From: JAYRSJ01 sp041920215
GTDB taxonomy: Bacteria; Pseudomonadota; Gammaproteobacteria; Burkholderiales; Burkholderiaceae_C
Length of the DNA stretch: 30,504 nt
NCBI GenBank assembly: GCA_041920215.1
Contig: JAYRSJ010000036.1
Location: forward strand, 1-30,504
Direction: 5' to 3'
The notes under the pieces are model-generated. The model had not been told where the DNA came from and ran no database searches. It saw only the letters and a program-made list of their open reading frames with translations. Numbering within the stretch: position 1 is the stretch's first letter; each line of letters opens with the position of its first letter. Positions 7,534 to 14,713 of this stretch are shown here, in pieces. Position numbers and translations under genes: made by a program.

Positions 7534-8340
7534 ATGAGCAATATTCTTCTGAACGTCAACGGCATCGAGGTCATCTACAACCATGTGATCCTGGTACTCA
7601 AGGGCGTGTCCCTGCAGGTCAAGGAGGGCGCGGTCGTGGCCTTGCTGGGCGGCAATGGCGCCGGCAAGACCACCACCTTGCGGGCGGTCTCCAACCTGCT
7701 GGCCGGCGAACGCGGCGAGGTCACCAAGGGCTCGATCGAGCTGCGCGGCGAGCGCATCGAGAAGCTCAGCACCTCGGCCATGGTGGATCGCGGCGTGATC
7801 CAGGTGATGGAGGGCCGGCACTGCTTCGCCCACCTCAGCATTGAGGAGAACCTGATGACCGGCGCCTACACCCGCAAGGACGGCAAGGCGGCGGTGGCGG
7901 CGACGCTGGAGAAGGTCTACAACTACTTCCCGCGCCTGAAGACACGCCGCAGCTCGCAGGCCGCCTACACCTCGGGCGGCGAGCAGCAGATGTGCGCGAT
8001 CGGCCGTGCGCTGATGGCCAATCCGAAGATGGTGCTGCTGGACGAGCCCAGCATGGGCCTGGCGCCGCAGATCGTCGAGGAGGTGTTCGAGATCGTTAGG
8101 GATCTCAACAGCAAGGAAGGCACCACCTTCCTGCTGGCCGAGCAGAACACCAATATGGCGCTGCGCTATGCCGACTACGGCTACATCCTGGAGAACGGAC
8201 GCGTCGTGATGGACGGCGAGGCCAAGGCCCTGCGCGAGAACGAGGATGTCAAGGAGTTCTACCTGGGCATGGGCGGCGGCGACCGCAAGAGCTTCAAGGA
8301 CGTCAAGAGCTACAAGCGGCGCAAGCGCTGGTTGGCCTAG
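7534..8340 (+). CDS. livF: Branched-chain-type ABC transporter ATPase, LivF-like
   Basis: A 268-aa ATP-binding subunit. The Walker A GGNGAGKTTTLRAVSNLL starts near residue 39, the canonical signature TSGGEQQMCAIGRALM near 147 and the Walker B MVLLDEPSMGLAP near 166, with the LivF-typical NTNMALRYADYGYILENG after it. The C-terminus ends in a basic tail (KSYKRRKRW), longer than in E. coli LivF. Spacing from the hairpin array is 20 bases, with GAGG at 7521-7524 as the probable ribosome site. It forms the ATPase pair with the LivG-like protein. The next gene starts 20 bases later on the same strand. Confidence 0.92.
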   Translation: MSNILLNVNGIEVIYNHVILVLKGVSLQVKEGAVVALLGGNGAGKTTTLRAVSNLLAGERGEVTKGSIELRGERIEKLSTSAMVDRGVIQVMEGRHCFAHLSIEENLMTGAYTRKDGKAAVAATLEKVYNYFPRLKTRRSSQAAYTSGGEQQMCAIGRALMANPKMVLLDEPSMGLAPQIVEEVFEIVRDLNSKEGTTFLLAEQNTNMALRYADYGYILENGRVVMDGEAKALRENEDVKEFYLGMGGGDRKSFKDVKSYKRRKRWLA

Positions 8341-8359
8341 TCCGGATGGTAGGTGGGTG

Positions 8360-8668
8360 ATGAGCGAGGACGCACCGGACTTCTTTGCGCCGCCGGCCTT
8401 CAAGCCGGAGCAGGCCCTGCTGCAGCTGCGGCGCTGGCTGCGCGATCAGCGCGTCTTCAGCGAGCGGGGGGCAGAGTGTTTTCTGCTCAAGGGCCAGCCG
8501 GTGCTGGAACTGGCCAGCAGTGCTGACGCACTGACGGCGCGTCTGGCGAAACGGCCGGCGCAGCGTCCCGAGTGGGAGGCAAGGGTCTGCAAGAGCAGCG
8601 CCGATGTGCGCCGCCTGCAGGATGAGATCAAGAAGCGCCTGGCGCACTGGACGGATGAGGAACGATGA
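8360..8668 (+). CDS. Conserved-looking small protein of unknown function in CoA-ligase operon
   Basis: I do not recognise the family. The product is 102 aa, soluble, with no signal or membrane segment. It is rich in charged residues and predicted mostly helical at both ends, with LLQLRRWLRDQR near residues 20-31 and a C-terminal helix DVRRLQDEIKKRLAHW. A central FLLKGQPVLEL segment could be a short beta hairpin. ATG at 8360 is chosen over upstream in-frame starts because those would overlap livF; GGTGGGTG just before it is a poor ribosome site. It overlaps the following ligase by four bases (ATGA), so the two are probably translationally coupled and may act together. It could be a small partner of the ligase, but nothing in the sequence proves it. 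Confidence 0.75.
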   Translation: MSEDAPDFFAPPAFKPEQALLQLRRWLRDQRVFSERGAECFLLKGQPVLELASSADALTARLAKRPAQRPEWEARVCKSSADVRRLQDEIKKRLAHWTDEER

Positions 8669-9924
8669 GCTCTAGCAGCCTTTTCTATGATGCGCTCGAA
8701 GCCCGCCCGCCCGAGCAGCGCGAGCAGGCGCAGATGGCGGCCCTGGCCGGCCAGATCGCCCATGCCCGGCAGCAGGCACCGGCCTTTGCCGAGCTGCTGG
8801 CCGGTGTCGATGCGGCGGCGGTCAACAGCCGCGCCGCGCTGGCCCGGCTGCCGGTCATACGCAAGCATGAACTGCTGGCCCGCCAGACGGCACTGCGCCA
8901 GCAGGATGTGTTCGGCGGCTTCTCGGCGATACGCTGGGGCGCGGCGCGCCGGGTGTTCCAGTCGCCCGGTCCGATCTACGAACCCGAGGGCAGGGCGCCC
9001 GACTACTGGCGCATCGCTCGCGCGATGCACGCGGCCGGCCTGCGCGCCGGCGAGCTGGTGCATAACAGCTTCAGCTATCACCTGACCCCGGCCGGCTCGA
9101 TGATGGAGACCGGCGCCCACGCGCTGGGCTGCACCGTCTTCCCTGGCGGGGTGGGCAATACCGAGCTGCAGCTGCAGGCCATCAACGAGCTCAGGCCCAG
9201 CGCCTATGCGGGCACGCCCAGCTTCCTGAAGATACTGCTGGACAAGGCGGCGGAGACCGGTGCGGCCGGCCAGCGCCTGTCCATTGGCAAGGCCCTGGTC
9301 AGCGGCGAGGCCTTCCCGCCGGCGCTGCGCGACTGGTGCCTGGAGCGCGGCGTGGCCGCCTACCAGTGCTATGCCACCGCCGATGTGGGTCTGATCGCCT
9401 ACGAGACTGCGGCGCGCGAGGGTCTGGTGCTGGACGAAGGCGTGATCGTCGAGATCGTGCGGCCCGGCACCGGCGACCCGGTGCCGGAGGGCGAGGTCGG
9501 CGAGCTGGTGGTGACGACACTGAATCCCGACTATCCGCTGATCCGCTTCGGCACCGGCGATCTGTCGGCCCTGCTACCCGGCCCCTGCCCCACGGGCCGC
9601 ACGAACGGCCGGATCAAGGGCTGGATGGGCCGGGCCGACCAGAGCGCCAAGGTGCGTGGCATGTTCGTCCACGCCAGCCAGGTGGCCGAGATCGTGCGCC
9701 GTTTCCCCGGCGTCGGCCGGGCCCGCCTGGTGGTGGAGGGCGAGATGGCGAACGACCGCATGACGCTCAGGCTGGAGGTTGGCACAGCGGCCGAGGGCCT
9801 GGCCGAGCAGGTGGCCGGCGCGATACGCGACATCACCAAGCTGCGCGGCGAGGTGCAGCTGCTGGCGCCCGGCAGCCTGCCCAATGATGGGCGGGTGGTC
9901 GAAGACCTGCGTAAATTTGATTGA
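8665..9924 (+). CDS. PaaK-like AMP-forming CoA ligase (phenylacetate-CoA ligase family)
   Basis: A 419-aa adenylate-forming enzyme of the PaaK branch. Family hallmarks appear in order: GSMMETGAHALGCTVFPGG with GNTELQLQ (cofactor/substrate region), AYAGTPSFLKILL, then YATADVGLIAYE where PaaK has its YGxxE motif. VTTLNPDYPLIRFGTGDL follows with the TGD, and GRADQSAKVRGMFVHASQV starts the C-terminal domain. The Ser/Gly-rich P-loop of other ANL enzymes is not obvious near the N-terminus (a diverged GPIYEPEG segment is there), so the enzyme may be a variant. The expected reaction is ATP-dependent CoA thioester formation from an aryl or short acyl acid. The ATGA overlap with the 102-aa gene marks it as the last gene of the Liv operon. 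Confidence 0.82.
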   Translation: MSSSSLFYDALEARPPEQREQAQMAALAGQIAHARQQAPAFAELLAGVDAAAVNSRAALARLPVIRKHELLARQTALRQQDVFGGFSAIRWGAARRVFQSPGPIYEPEGRAPDYWRIARAMHAAGLRAGELVHNSFSYHLTPAGSMMETGAHALGCTVFPGGVGNTELQLQAINELRPSAYAGTPSFLKILLDKAAETGAAGQRLSIGKALVSGEAFPPALRDWCLERGVAAYQCYATADVGLIAYETAAREGLVLDEGVIVEIVRPGTGDPVPEGEVGELVVTTLNPDYPLIRFGTGDLSALLPGPCPTGRTNGRIKGWMGRADQSAKVRGMFVHASQVAEIVRRFPGVGRARLVVEGEMANDRMTLRLEVGTAAEGLAEQVAGAIRDITKLRGEVQLLAPGSLPNDGRVVEDLRKFD

Positions 9925-10036
9925 GCTGCCGGCCCGCGCTTGAGCCCCGGCATTCCCTTACGTAGTTCCCGAAATCGCACAGCGGTGCCGGCCGCCTAGC
10001 ATTCAATCCTCTGTTCAAGCATTGGAGACGAATGCC

Positions 10037-11014
10037 ATGATGACGAAGACGACGAAGCAGCTGATGCTCGCGACCACCCTGACCCTGGCGGCAGGCACGG
10101 TCTGGGCCTACCCGGACAAACCGGTCAATATCGTCGTGCCCTTCGCGGCCGGCGGTCCGACCGACAAGGTCGCGCGGGATCTGGCCGAGGCCCTGCGCAA
10201 GCCGCTGGGCGCGACCATCGTGATCGAGAACGTCGGCGGTGCCGGCGGCACGCTGGGCGCCACCAAGGTCGCCAAGGCCGCACCGGACGGTTACACCTTC
10301 CTGCTGCATCACATCGGCATGGCCACCGCACCCGCGCTGTACCGCAATCTGCAGTACAAGGTGCTGGACGACTTCGAGTTCCTAGGCATGGTCAACGATG
10401 TGCCCATGACCCTGATCGGCCGCCCCAGCCTGCCGGCCAATAGCTATGCCGAGCTGATGAAGTGGCTGGAGGCCAACAAGGGCAAGGTCAATCTGGCCAA
10501 TGCCGGCCTGGGCGCCGCCTCGCATCTGTGCGGCCTCTTGTTCCAGAGCGCGGTCAAGATGGACATGACCACCGTGCCTTACAAGGGTACCGGCCCGGCC
10601 ATGACCGATCTGCTGGGCGGTCAGGTCGACATCATGTGCGACCAGACCACCAACACCACCAGCCAGATCGAGGGCGGCAAGGTCAAGGCCTACGCGGTCA
10701 CCTCGACCAAGCGCCTCGGCGGCTCGCTGGCCAAGCTTCCGACGCTGGACGAAGCGGGTCTGAAGGGCTTCAACGTGTCCATCTGGCACGGCCTGTATGC
10801 GCCCAAGGGCACGCCCAAGGCGGTGCTGGACAAGGTGTCGGCCGCACTGAAGGCGGCGCTGAAGGACCCCGAGTTCATCAAGCGCCAGGAAGCGCTGGGT
10901 GCGGTGGTGGTCAGCGATGCGCGTCTGGAGTCCGCCGAGCACAAGAAGTTCGTGGCCGCCGAGATCGACAAATGGGGACCTGTCATCAAGGCCGCCGGGC
11001 AGTATGCCGACTGA
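10037..11014 (+). CDS. Bug/TctC-family periplasmic tripartite tricarboxylate receptor
   Basis: A 325-aa extracytoplasmic binding protein. A signal peptide of about 25 residues ends at TVWA, followed by the family-typical YPDKPVNIVVPFAAGGPTD. Other Bug features include VIENVGGAGGTLGA, the KAAPDGYTFLLHH stretch and PYKGTGPAMTDLLGGQVDIM. Such proteins bind carboxylates (citrate, aromatic acids and others), and Burkholderiales carry very many without adjacent transporter genes. No TctA or TctB is nearby. ATG at 10037 has GGAG at 10024-10027; the open frame also reaches a TTG at 10022, which is rejected because it would lie inside the ribosome site. It is monocistronic and closes with a strong terminator. 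Confidence 0.92.
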   Translation: MMTKTTKQLMLATTLTLAAGTVWAYPDKPVNIVVPFAAGGPTDKVARDLAEALRKPLGATIVIENVGGAGGTLGATKVAKAAPDGYTFLLHHIGMATAPALYRNLQYKVLDDFEFLGMVNDVPMTLIGRPSLPANSYAELMKWLEANKGKVNLANAGLGAASHLCGLLFQSAVKMDMTTVPYKGTGPAMTDLLGGQVDIMCDQTTNTTSQIEGGKVKAYAVTSTKRLGGSLAKLPTLDEAGLKGFNVSIWHGLYAPKGTPKAVLDKVSAALKAALKDPEFIKRQEALGAVVVSDARLESAEHKKFVAAEIDKWGPVIKAAGQYAD

Positions 11015-11030
11015 GCGACCGAGCGCCTGA

Positions 11031-11067
11031 TGCAACAAGGCCCGCCCTTCGAGGCGGGCCTTGTGCA
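11031..11067. terminator. Bidirectional terminator between convergent genes
   Basis: A 12-base perfect stem (arms 11035-11046 and 11053-11064) with a six-base loop is extended by TGC/GCA past one bulged base. It lies between the stops of the Bug receptor and the convergent VOC gene (3 bases away), so it can serve both. The U-tract is weak (TTG) in both directions. Confidence 0.8.
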
Positions 11068-11069
11068 TT

Positions 11070-11459
11070 TCAGCCCGTGGCGGTGCAGACGATGGCGAGC
11101 TTGTTGCCGTCGAGATCGCGGAAGTAGGCGGCATAGAAGTTCGGCGCATAGTCGCGCAGGCCCGGTGCACCCGCATCGGCGCCGCCTGCCGTCATTGCGG
11201 CCGCATGTACCGCGTCGACCTGGGCGCGGCTGGCGGCGTTGAGCGCCAGCATCGTGCCATTGCCAGCGCTGGCCGGCTGGCCGTCGTAGGGCTTGCACAG
11301 ATAGAGCTGGGCCTGGCCCGCGGCCGGGCCGTAGCCGACGAAGCTGTCGTCGGCATAGAGCAGCTGCAGCGCCAGCGGCGCCAGTACCGGGTCGTAGAAG
11401 GCGCGCGAGCGCGCCAGATCGCGGCTGCCCAGGGTGATGTAGCGGATGATGGAACTCAT
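11070..11459 (-). CDS. VOC-superfamily (glyoxalase/dioxygenase fold) protein
   Basis: A 129-aa protein with the paired beta-alpha-beta-beta-beta modules of the vicinal-oxygen-chelate fold. It opens with RYITLGSRDLARSRAFYDPVLAPL, the typical first strand and helix, and ends with AAYFRDLDGNKLAIVC, the last strand carrying the C-terminal ligand-type region. The length fits single-domain VOC proteins that act as dimers. The substrate is unknown, and the usual glyoxalase I metal ligands are not all obvious (the first strand has no His). AGGAG lies upstream of the ATG. It lies 42 bases downstream of dtd on the same strand and may be co-transcribed. Confidence 0.85.
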   Translation of the reverse strand: MSSIIRYITLGSRDLARSRAFYDPVLAPLALQLLYADDSFVGYGPAAGQAQLYLCKPYDGQPASAGNGTMLALNAASRAQVDAVHAAAMTAGGADAGAPGLRDYAPNFYAAYFRDLDGNKLAIVCTATG

Positions 11460-11501
11460 GGTGGGGGACTCCTGCGCTGGTTTGGGTGGGGCCGCGACGG
11501 C

Positions 11502-11951
11502 TCAGGCGATCTGCAGCGGTATCGTCACCGGCCCGTCGTTGATCAAATGCACCTGCATATCGGCACCGAACTCGCCGCATTGCACTCGGGCCGCAGCGCC
11601 GAGCTGCCGGCGCGCATGGGCCAGGCAATGCTCGTACAGGCGGCGGCCCTGCTCGGCCGGCGCCGCGCCGCTGAAGCTGGGGCGGTTGCCGCCGCGGGTG
11701 TCGGCGGCCAGGGTGAACTGCGAAACGATCAGCAGGCCGCCACCGATGTCCTGCAGGCTCAGATTCATCTTGCCCTGGGCGTCGCTGAAGATGCGCAGCT
11801 TCAGCAGCTTGTCGATCAGCCGCTCGGCCTGGGCCTCGCTGTCCTCGGGCTGGGCACAGACCAGCAGCAGCAGACCCGGGCCTATCGCGCCGGTGACGCG
11901 TCCGGCCACTTCCACGCGCGCCTCGCGCACTCTCTGAATCAGGGCGATCAC
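11502..11951 (-). CDS. dtd: D-aminoacyl-tRNA deacylase
   Basis: A 149-aa enzyme of the DTD family. It hydrolyses D-amino acids (and Gly-tRNA(Ala)) from mischarged tRNA, protecting translation. Hallmarks are the SQFTL motif (about residues 77-81) and the C-terminal NDGPVT, whose Gly-cisPro excludes L-substrates. The length matches the E. coli enzyme. The start codon is GTG at 11951. It overlaps the stop of the upstream CDF gene by four bases (GTGA), indicating a CDF-dtd operon with coupled translation. Confidence 0.96.
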   Translation of the reverse strand: MIALIQRVREARVEVAGRVTGAIGPGLLLLVCAQPEDSEAQAERLIDKLLKLRIFSDAQGKMNLSLQDIGGGLLIVSQFTLAADTRGGNRPSFSGAAPAEQGRRLYEHCLAHARRQLGAAARVQCGEFGADMQVHLINDGPVTIPLQIA

Positions 11952-12838
11952 AGCAAATCCTTGGGGTCGTCGAAATGGGCTTCCACATCCATGGGCAGCA
12001 GCTGGATGCTGGCGCGCAGGCCCGGCACGGCACTCATCAGCGCCTGCTCCACCGAGCTGCGCAGCGCGGCCGCCCGGCCCAGCGACCAGGCCGGCGGCAT
12101 ATGCATATGCAGGTCCACATAGCGGCGCTGGCCGGCCACCCGGGTCACCACATGGTCGAAGCGTATGGTCTGGTGGGTGAACTCATCCAGCACCTGGCGT
12201 ATCGCCGCCTGCGACTCGCTGTCCAGTGCCTCGTCCATCAGCCCGGCGGCCGAGCGCCAGACCAGGGAAGCGCCTTCGCGCAGGATGTTGAGCGCCACCA
12301 GAATGGCCATCAGCGGGTCCAGCCACTGCCAGCCGCTGAGCAGCACGCCGACCAGGCCGAGCACCACCCCCATCGAGGTCCAGACATCGGTGAACAGATG
12401 GCGGGCATCGGCCTCCAGCGCGATCGAACGGTGTTCGCGCGCCTTCTTCAGCATGGCCCAGGCCAGGCCGCCGTTGAGGGCCGAACTGATCAGCGAGAGC
12501 GCGATGCCCAGGCCTACCGCCTCCAAGGGCTGGGGCGCCAGAAGGCGCTGCACCGCGGCCCAGATGATGGCCACCGCCGCCGCGAAGATCAGCACGCCCT
12601 CGAAGCCACTGGAGAAGTACTCGGCCTTGTGGTGGCCAAACGGGTGCTCCTCGTCGGGCGGGCGCTGTGCGATCGTCACCATGGCCAGCGCGAACACCGC
12701 ACCGGCCAGATTGACCAGCGACTCCAGCGCATCGGACAAGAGGCTGACCGAATCGGTCCACCACCAGGCCGCCGTCTTCAGGGCGATGGTGGCCACGGCC
12801 ACCGCGACCGAGAGCTTCAGATAGGCGCTCACTTGCAT
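11948..12838 (-). CDS. Cation diffusion facilitator (CDF) metal exporter
   Basis: A 296-aa inner-membrane metal/proton antiporter. About six hydrophobic segments come first, then a cytoplasmic C-terminal domain carrying HMHMP and a D/E-rich tail. The membrane metal site is represented by SDALES (D36) in helix 2 and HLFTDVWTS (His and Asp four apart) in helix 5. The FieF-type second Asp in helix 2 is a Ser (S40) here. HPFGHHKAEYFSSG is the conserved loop before helix 3. The open frame runs about 1 kb further upstream, but that part is antisense to argB and is rejected. ATG at 12838 matches family N-termini. A GACAAT box ending six bases before the ATG suggests a leaderless mRNA. Likely metals are Zn, Fe or Co; specificity is uncertain. 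Confidence 0.92.
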   Translation of the reverse strand: MQVSAYLKLSVAVAVATIALKTAAWWWTDSVSLLSDALESLVNLAGAVFALAMVTIAQRPPDEEHPFGHHKAEYFSSGFEGVLIFAAAVAIIWAAVQRLLAPQPLEAVGLGIALSLISSALNGGLAWAMLKKAREHRSIALEADARHLFTDVWTSMGVVLGLVGVLLSGWQWLDPLMAILVALNILREGASLVWRSAAGLMDEALDSESQAAIRQVLDEFTHQTIRFDHVVTRVAGQRRYVDLHMHMPPAWSLGRAAALRSSVEQALMSAVPGLRASIQLLPMDVEAHFDDPKDLL

Positions 12839-12844
12839 GGGCTC

Positions 12845-12870
12845 ATTGTCGCCCGGGCCAACCCTACAAT
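12845..12870. promoter_or_regulatory. Divergent -10 boxes for the CDF gene and argB
   Basis: On the minus strand GACAAT (12850-12845) lies six bases before the CDF ATG, putting +1 on the start codon. On the plus strand TACAAT (12865-12870) predicts +1 near 12877 and a leader of about 67 bases for argB. The two boxes form an inverted repeat, ATTGT-N16-ACAAT (12845-12849 / 12866-12870). Neither has a good -35 box at 17 bases. Confidence 0.5.
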
Positions 12871-12943
12871 CGCGCCGAAATTGCTGCCGCGCCGGCCGTG
12901 CCGGCACGCGGCATTGCCCTAGCCCTCCCCGGAGCCGCCGACC

Positions 12944-13858
12944 ATGAAGACCGACCCCAACGCCCACAGCACCGACGTCGCGCACATCGCCCCGCGCGAG
13001 AAGGCCGAGATCCTGTCCCAGGCCCTGCCCTATATCCGCAAGTTCCATGGCAAGACCATCGTCATCAAGTACGGCGGCAACGCGATGACCGATCCGGTGC
13101 TGCAGCAGGACTTCGCCGAGGATGTGGTGCTGCTCAAGCTGGTGGGTCTGAACCCGGTGGTGGTGCATGGCGGCGGCCCGCAGATCGAGGGCCTGCTCAG
13201 CAAGCTGGGCAAGAAGGGCGAGTTCATCCAGGGCATGCGCGTCACCGACGCCGAGACCATGGACGTGGTCGAGTGGGTGCTGGCCGGCGAGGTGCAGCAG
13301 GACGTGGTGGGCCTGATCAATGCTGCTGGCGGCAAGGCCGTGGGCCTGACCGGGCGCGACGGCGGCATGATCCGTGCCAAGAAGCTGAGGGTGCAGGACA
13401 AGGACGATCCCAGCAAGGAGCACGATATCGGTCAGGTGGGCGACATCGTCTCTATCGACCCCAGCGTCGTGAAGGCCCTGCAGGACGACCAGTTCATCCC
13501 GGTGGTCAGCCCGATCGGCTTCGGCGAGCACAACGAAAGCTACAACATCAATGCCGATGTGGTGGCGGCCAAGCTGGCCACCGTGCTGCAGGCCGAGAAG
13601 CTCTTGATGCTGACCAATATCCGTGGCGTGCTGGACAAGGAGGGGCAGCTCTTGACCGAGCTGACCCCGCGCCGCATTGATGAGCTGGTGGCGGACGGCA
13701 CGATCAGCGGCGGCATGATTCCCAAGATCGCCGGCGCGATCGATGCGGCCAAGAGCGGTGTCAACGCGGTGCACATCATCGATGGCCGGGTGCCGCATGC
13801 GATGCTGCTTGAGATCCTCAGCGATCAGGCCTATGGAACCATGATCCGGTCTCACTGA
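12944..13858 (+). CDS. argB: Acetylglutamate kinase
   Basis: A 304-aa amino-acid-kinase-family enzyme that phosphorylates N-acetyl-L-glutamate, the second step of arginine synthesis. Seen are TIVIKYGGNAM near residue 35 (phosphate-binding Lys and Gly-rich turn), VVVHGGGPQI, the NAG-site region GLTGRDGG, the YNINADVVAAKLA segment and GGMIPKIAGAIDA. The N-terminal extension of about 25 residues before the kinase fold is typical of the arginine-feedback-sensitive hexameric type; feedback control is an inference. argJ lies 11 kb downstream. A GGAG site at 12930-12933 precedes the ATG. The HAD gene starts eight bases after the stop. Confidence 0.97.
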   Translation: MKTDPNAHSTDVAHIAPREKAEILSQALPYIRKFHGKTIVIKYGGNAMTDPVLQQDFAEDVVLLKLVGLNPVVVHGGGPQIEGLLSKLGKKGEFIQGMRVTDAETMDVVEWVLAGEVQQDVVGLINAAGGKAVGLTGRDGGMIRAKKLRVQDKDDPSKEHDIGQVGDIVSIDPSVVKALQDDQFIPVVSPIGFGEHNESYNINADVVAAKLATVLQAEKLLMLTNIRGVLDKEGQLLTELTPRRIDELVADGTISGGMIPKIAGAIDAAKSGVNAVHIIDGRVPHAMLLEILSDQAYGTMIRSH

Positions 13859-13866
13859 GGCTAGCG

Positions 13867-14562
13867 ATGCGACCCTCCCGTCGGACAGTCTGGCTGTTCG
13901 ACCTCGACAACACCCTGCACAACGCCTCGCACCAGGTGTTCGGGGCGCTCAATGTCGCGATGACCGACTATATCGAGCGTCATCTGCGCGTCGATCGCAG
14001 CGAGGCCAACCGCCTGCGCGCCCTCTACTGGCGGCGCTACGGCGCCACGCTGCTGGGCCTGGTGCGCCACCATGGGGTGCGGGTGCCACATTTCCTGGCC
14101 GAGACCCACGCGCTGCCGGGGCTGGAGGCGGGCGTGCACAGCCACGGTCATGATCTGGCGGCCCTGCGCGCGCTGCGCGGCCGCAAGCTGCTGCTGACCA
14201 ATGCGCCGGCCGACTATGCCCGACGGGTGCTGGGCGCCCTGGGTCTGGCCGGCGAGTTCGAGGCGGTGATCGGTTTCGAGCAGATGCGCATGTTCGGCCA
14301 GCACCGGCCCAAGCCCGATGCCCGCATGCTGCGCTGGCTGGCCGCGCGGCTGGGCGTGGCGCCGGCGCGCTGTGTGCTGGTGGAGGACACCTTGCAGCAC
14401 CAGAAATCGGCCCGCTCGGTGGGCATGAAGACGGTCTGGATGCAGCGCTGGGCGCGCCTGAACCCGCACGGGCCGGAGGCCGGTGCGCGCCTGCGCCGCC
14501 GGCCCGCCTATGTGAACCTGCGCTGCAGCAGCCTGGCGGCGCTGCGCCGCGCACCCTTCTGA
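13867..14562 (+). CDS. HAD-superfamily pyrimidine 5'-nucleotidase-like phosphatase
   Basis: A 231-aa HAD hydrolase. Motif I is FDLDNTLH (residues 11-18; the two Asp are nucleophile and acid/base), motif II LLLTNAP, motif III Lys in HRPKPD and motif IV LVEDTLQHQKSA. The DNTLH/N variant and the helical cap matching the yeast SDT1/PPM1 type suggest a pyrimidine nucleotidase. In Burkholderiales this gene commonly sits between argB and slmA, as here (apart from the intervening response regulator). The C-terminal 30 residues are Arg-rich. It probably shares the argB transcript. Confidence 0.88.
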   Translation: MRPSRRTVWLFDLDNTLHNASHQVFGALNVAMTDYIERHLRVDRSEANRLRALYWRRYGATLLGLVRHHGVRVPHFLAETHALPGLEAGVHSHGHDLAALRALRGRKLLLTNAPADYARRVLGALGLAGEFEAVIGFEQMRMFGQHRPKPDARMLRWLAARLGVAPARCVLVEDTLQHQKSARSVGMKTVWMQRWARLNPHGPEAGARLRRRPAYVNLRCSSLAALRRAPF

Positions 14563-14629
14563 GCCGGGCGGGGCACAGGCATGGGTGGCGCCTGGCAATC
14601 CCACGAATCGCAGGGGAGGCCGGGTCGAT

Positions 14630-14651
14630 GCCCCCCGTCACTCGGGGGGGC
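14630..14651 (+). terminator. GC-rich hairpin after the HAD gene
   Basis: GCCCCCC (14630-14636) pairs with GGGGGGC (14645-14651) round an eight-base loop, 68 bases past the HAD stop, and TTGCGGCTTGTTT follows. It may end the argB-HAD transcript. The U-tract is poor. Confidence 0.4.
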
Positions 14652-14658
14652 TTGCGGC

Positions 14659-14687
14659 TTGTTTCGGCCTGTTCACGCCCGCAGAAT
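14659..14687 (+). promoter_or_regulatory. Sigma70-like promoter of the response-regulator gene
   Basis: TTGTTT (14659-14664) and CAGAAT (14682-14687) are 17 bases apart. The predicted +1 is near 14694, twenty bases before the ATG. Confidence 0.45.
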
Positions 14688-14713
14688 CGACCGCTCCTAC
14701 GCCGGTGTGAGAT

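Noticed and set aside
10690..12033. A 447-codon minus-strand frame spanning the Bug, VOC, dtd and CDF genes
   Set aside because: It is out of frame with the real genes and crosses a perfect terminator.
12839..13855. N-terminal extension of the CDF frame through the argB locus
   Set aside because: This part is antisense to argB, low complexity, and the CDF family begins at the ATG at 12838.
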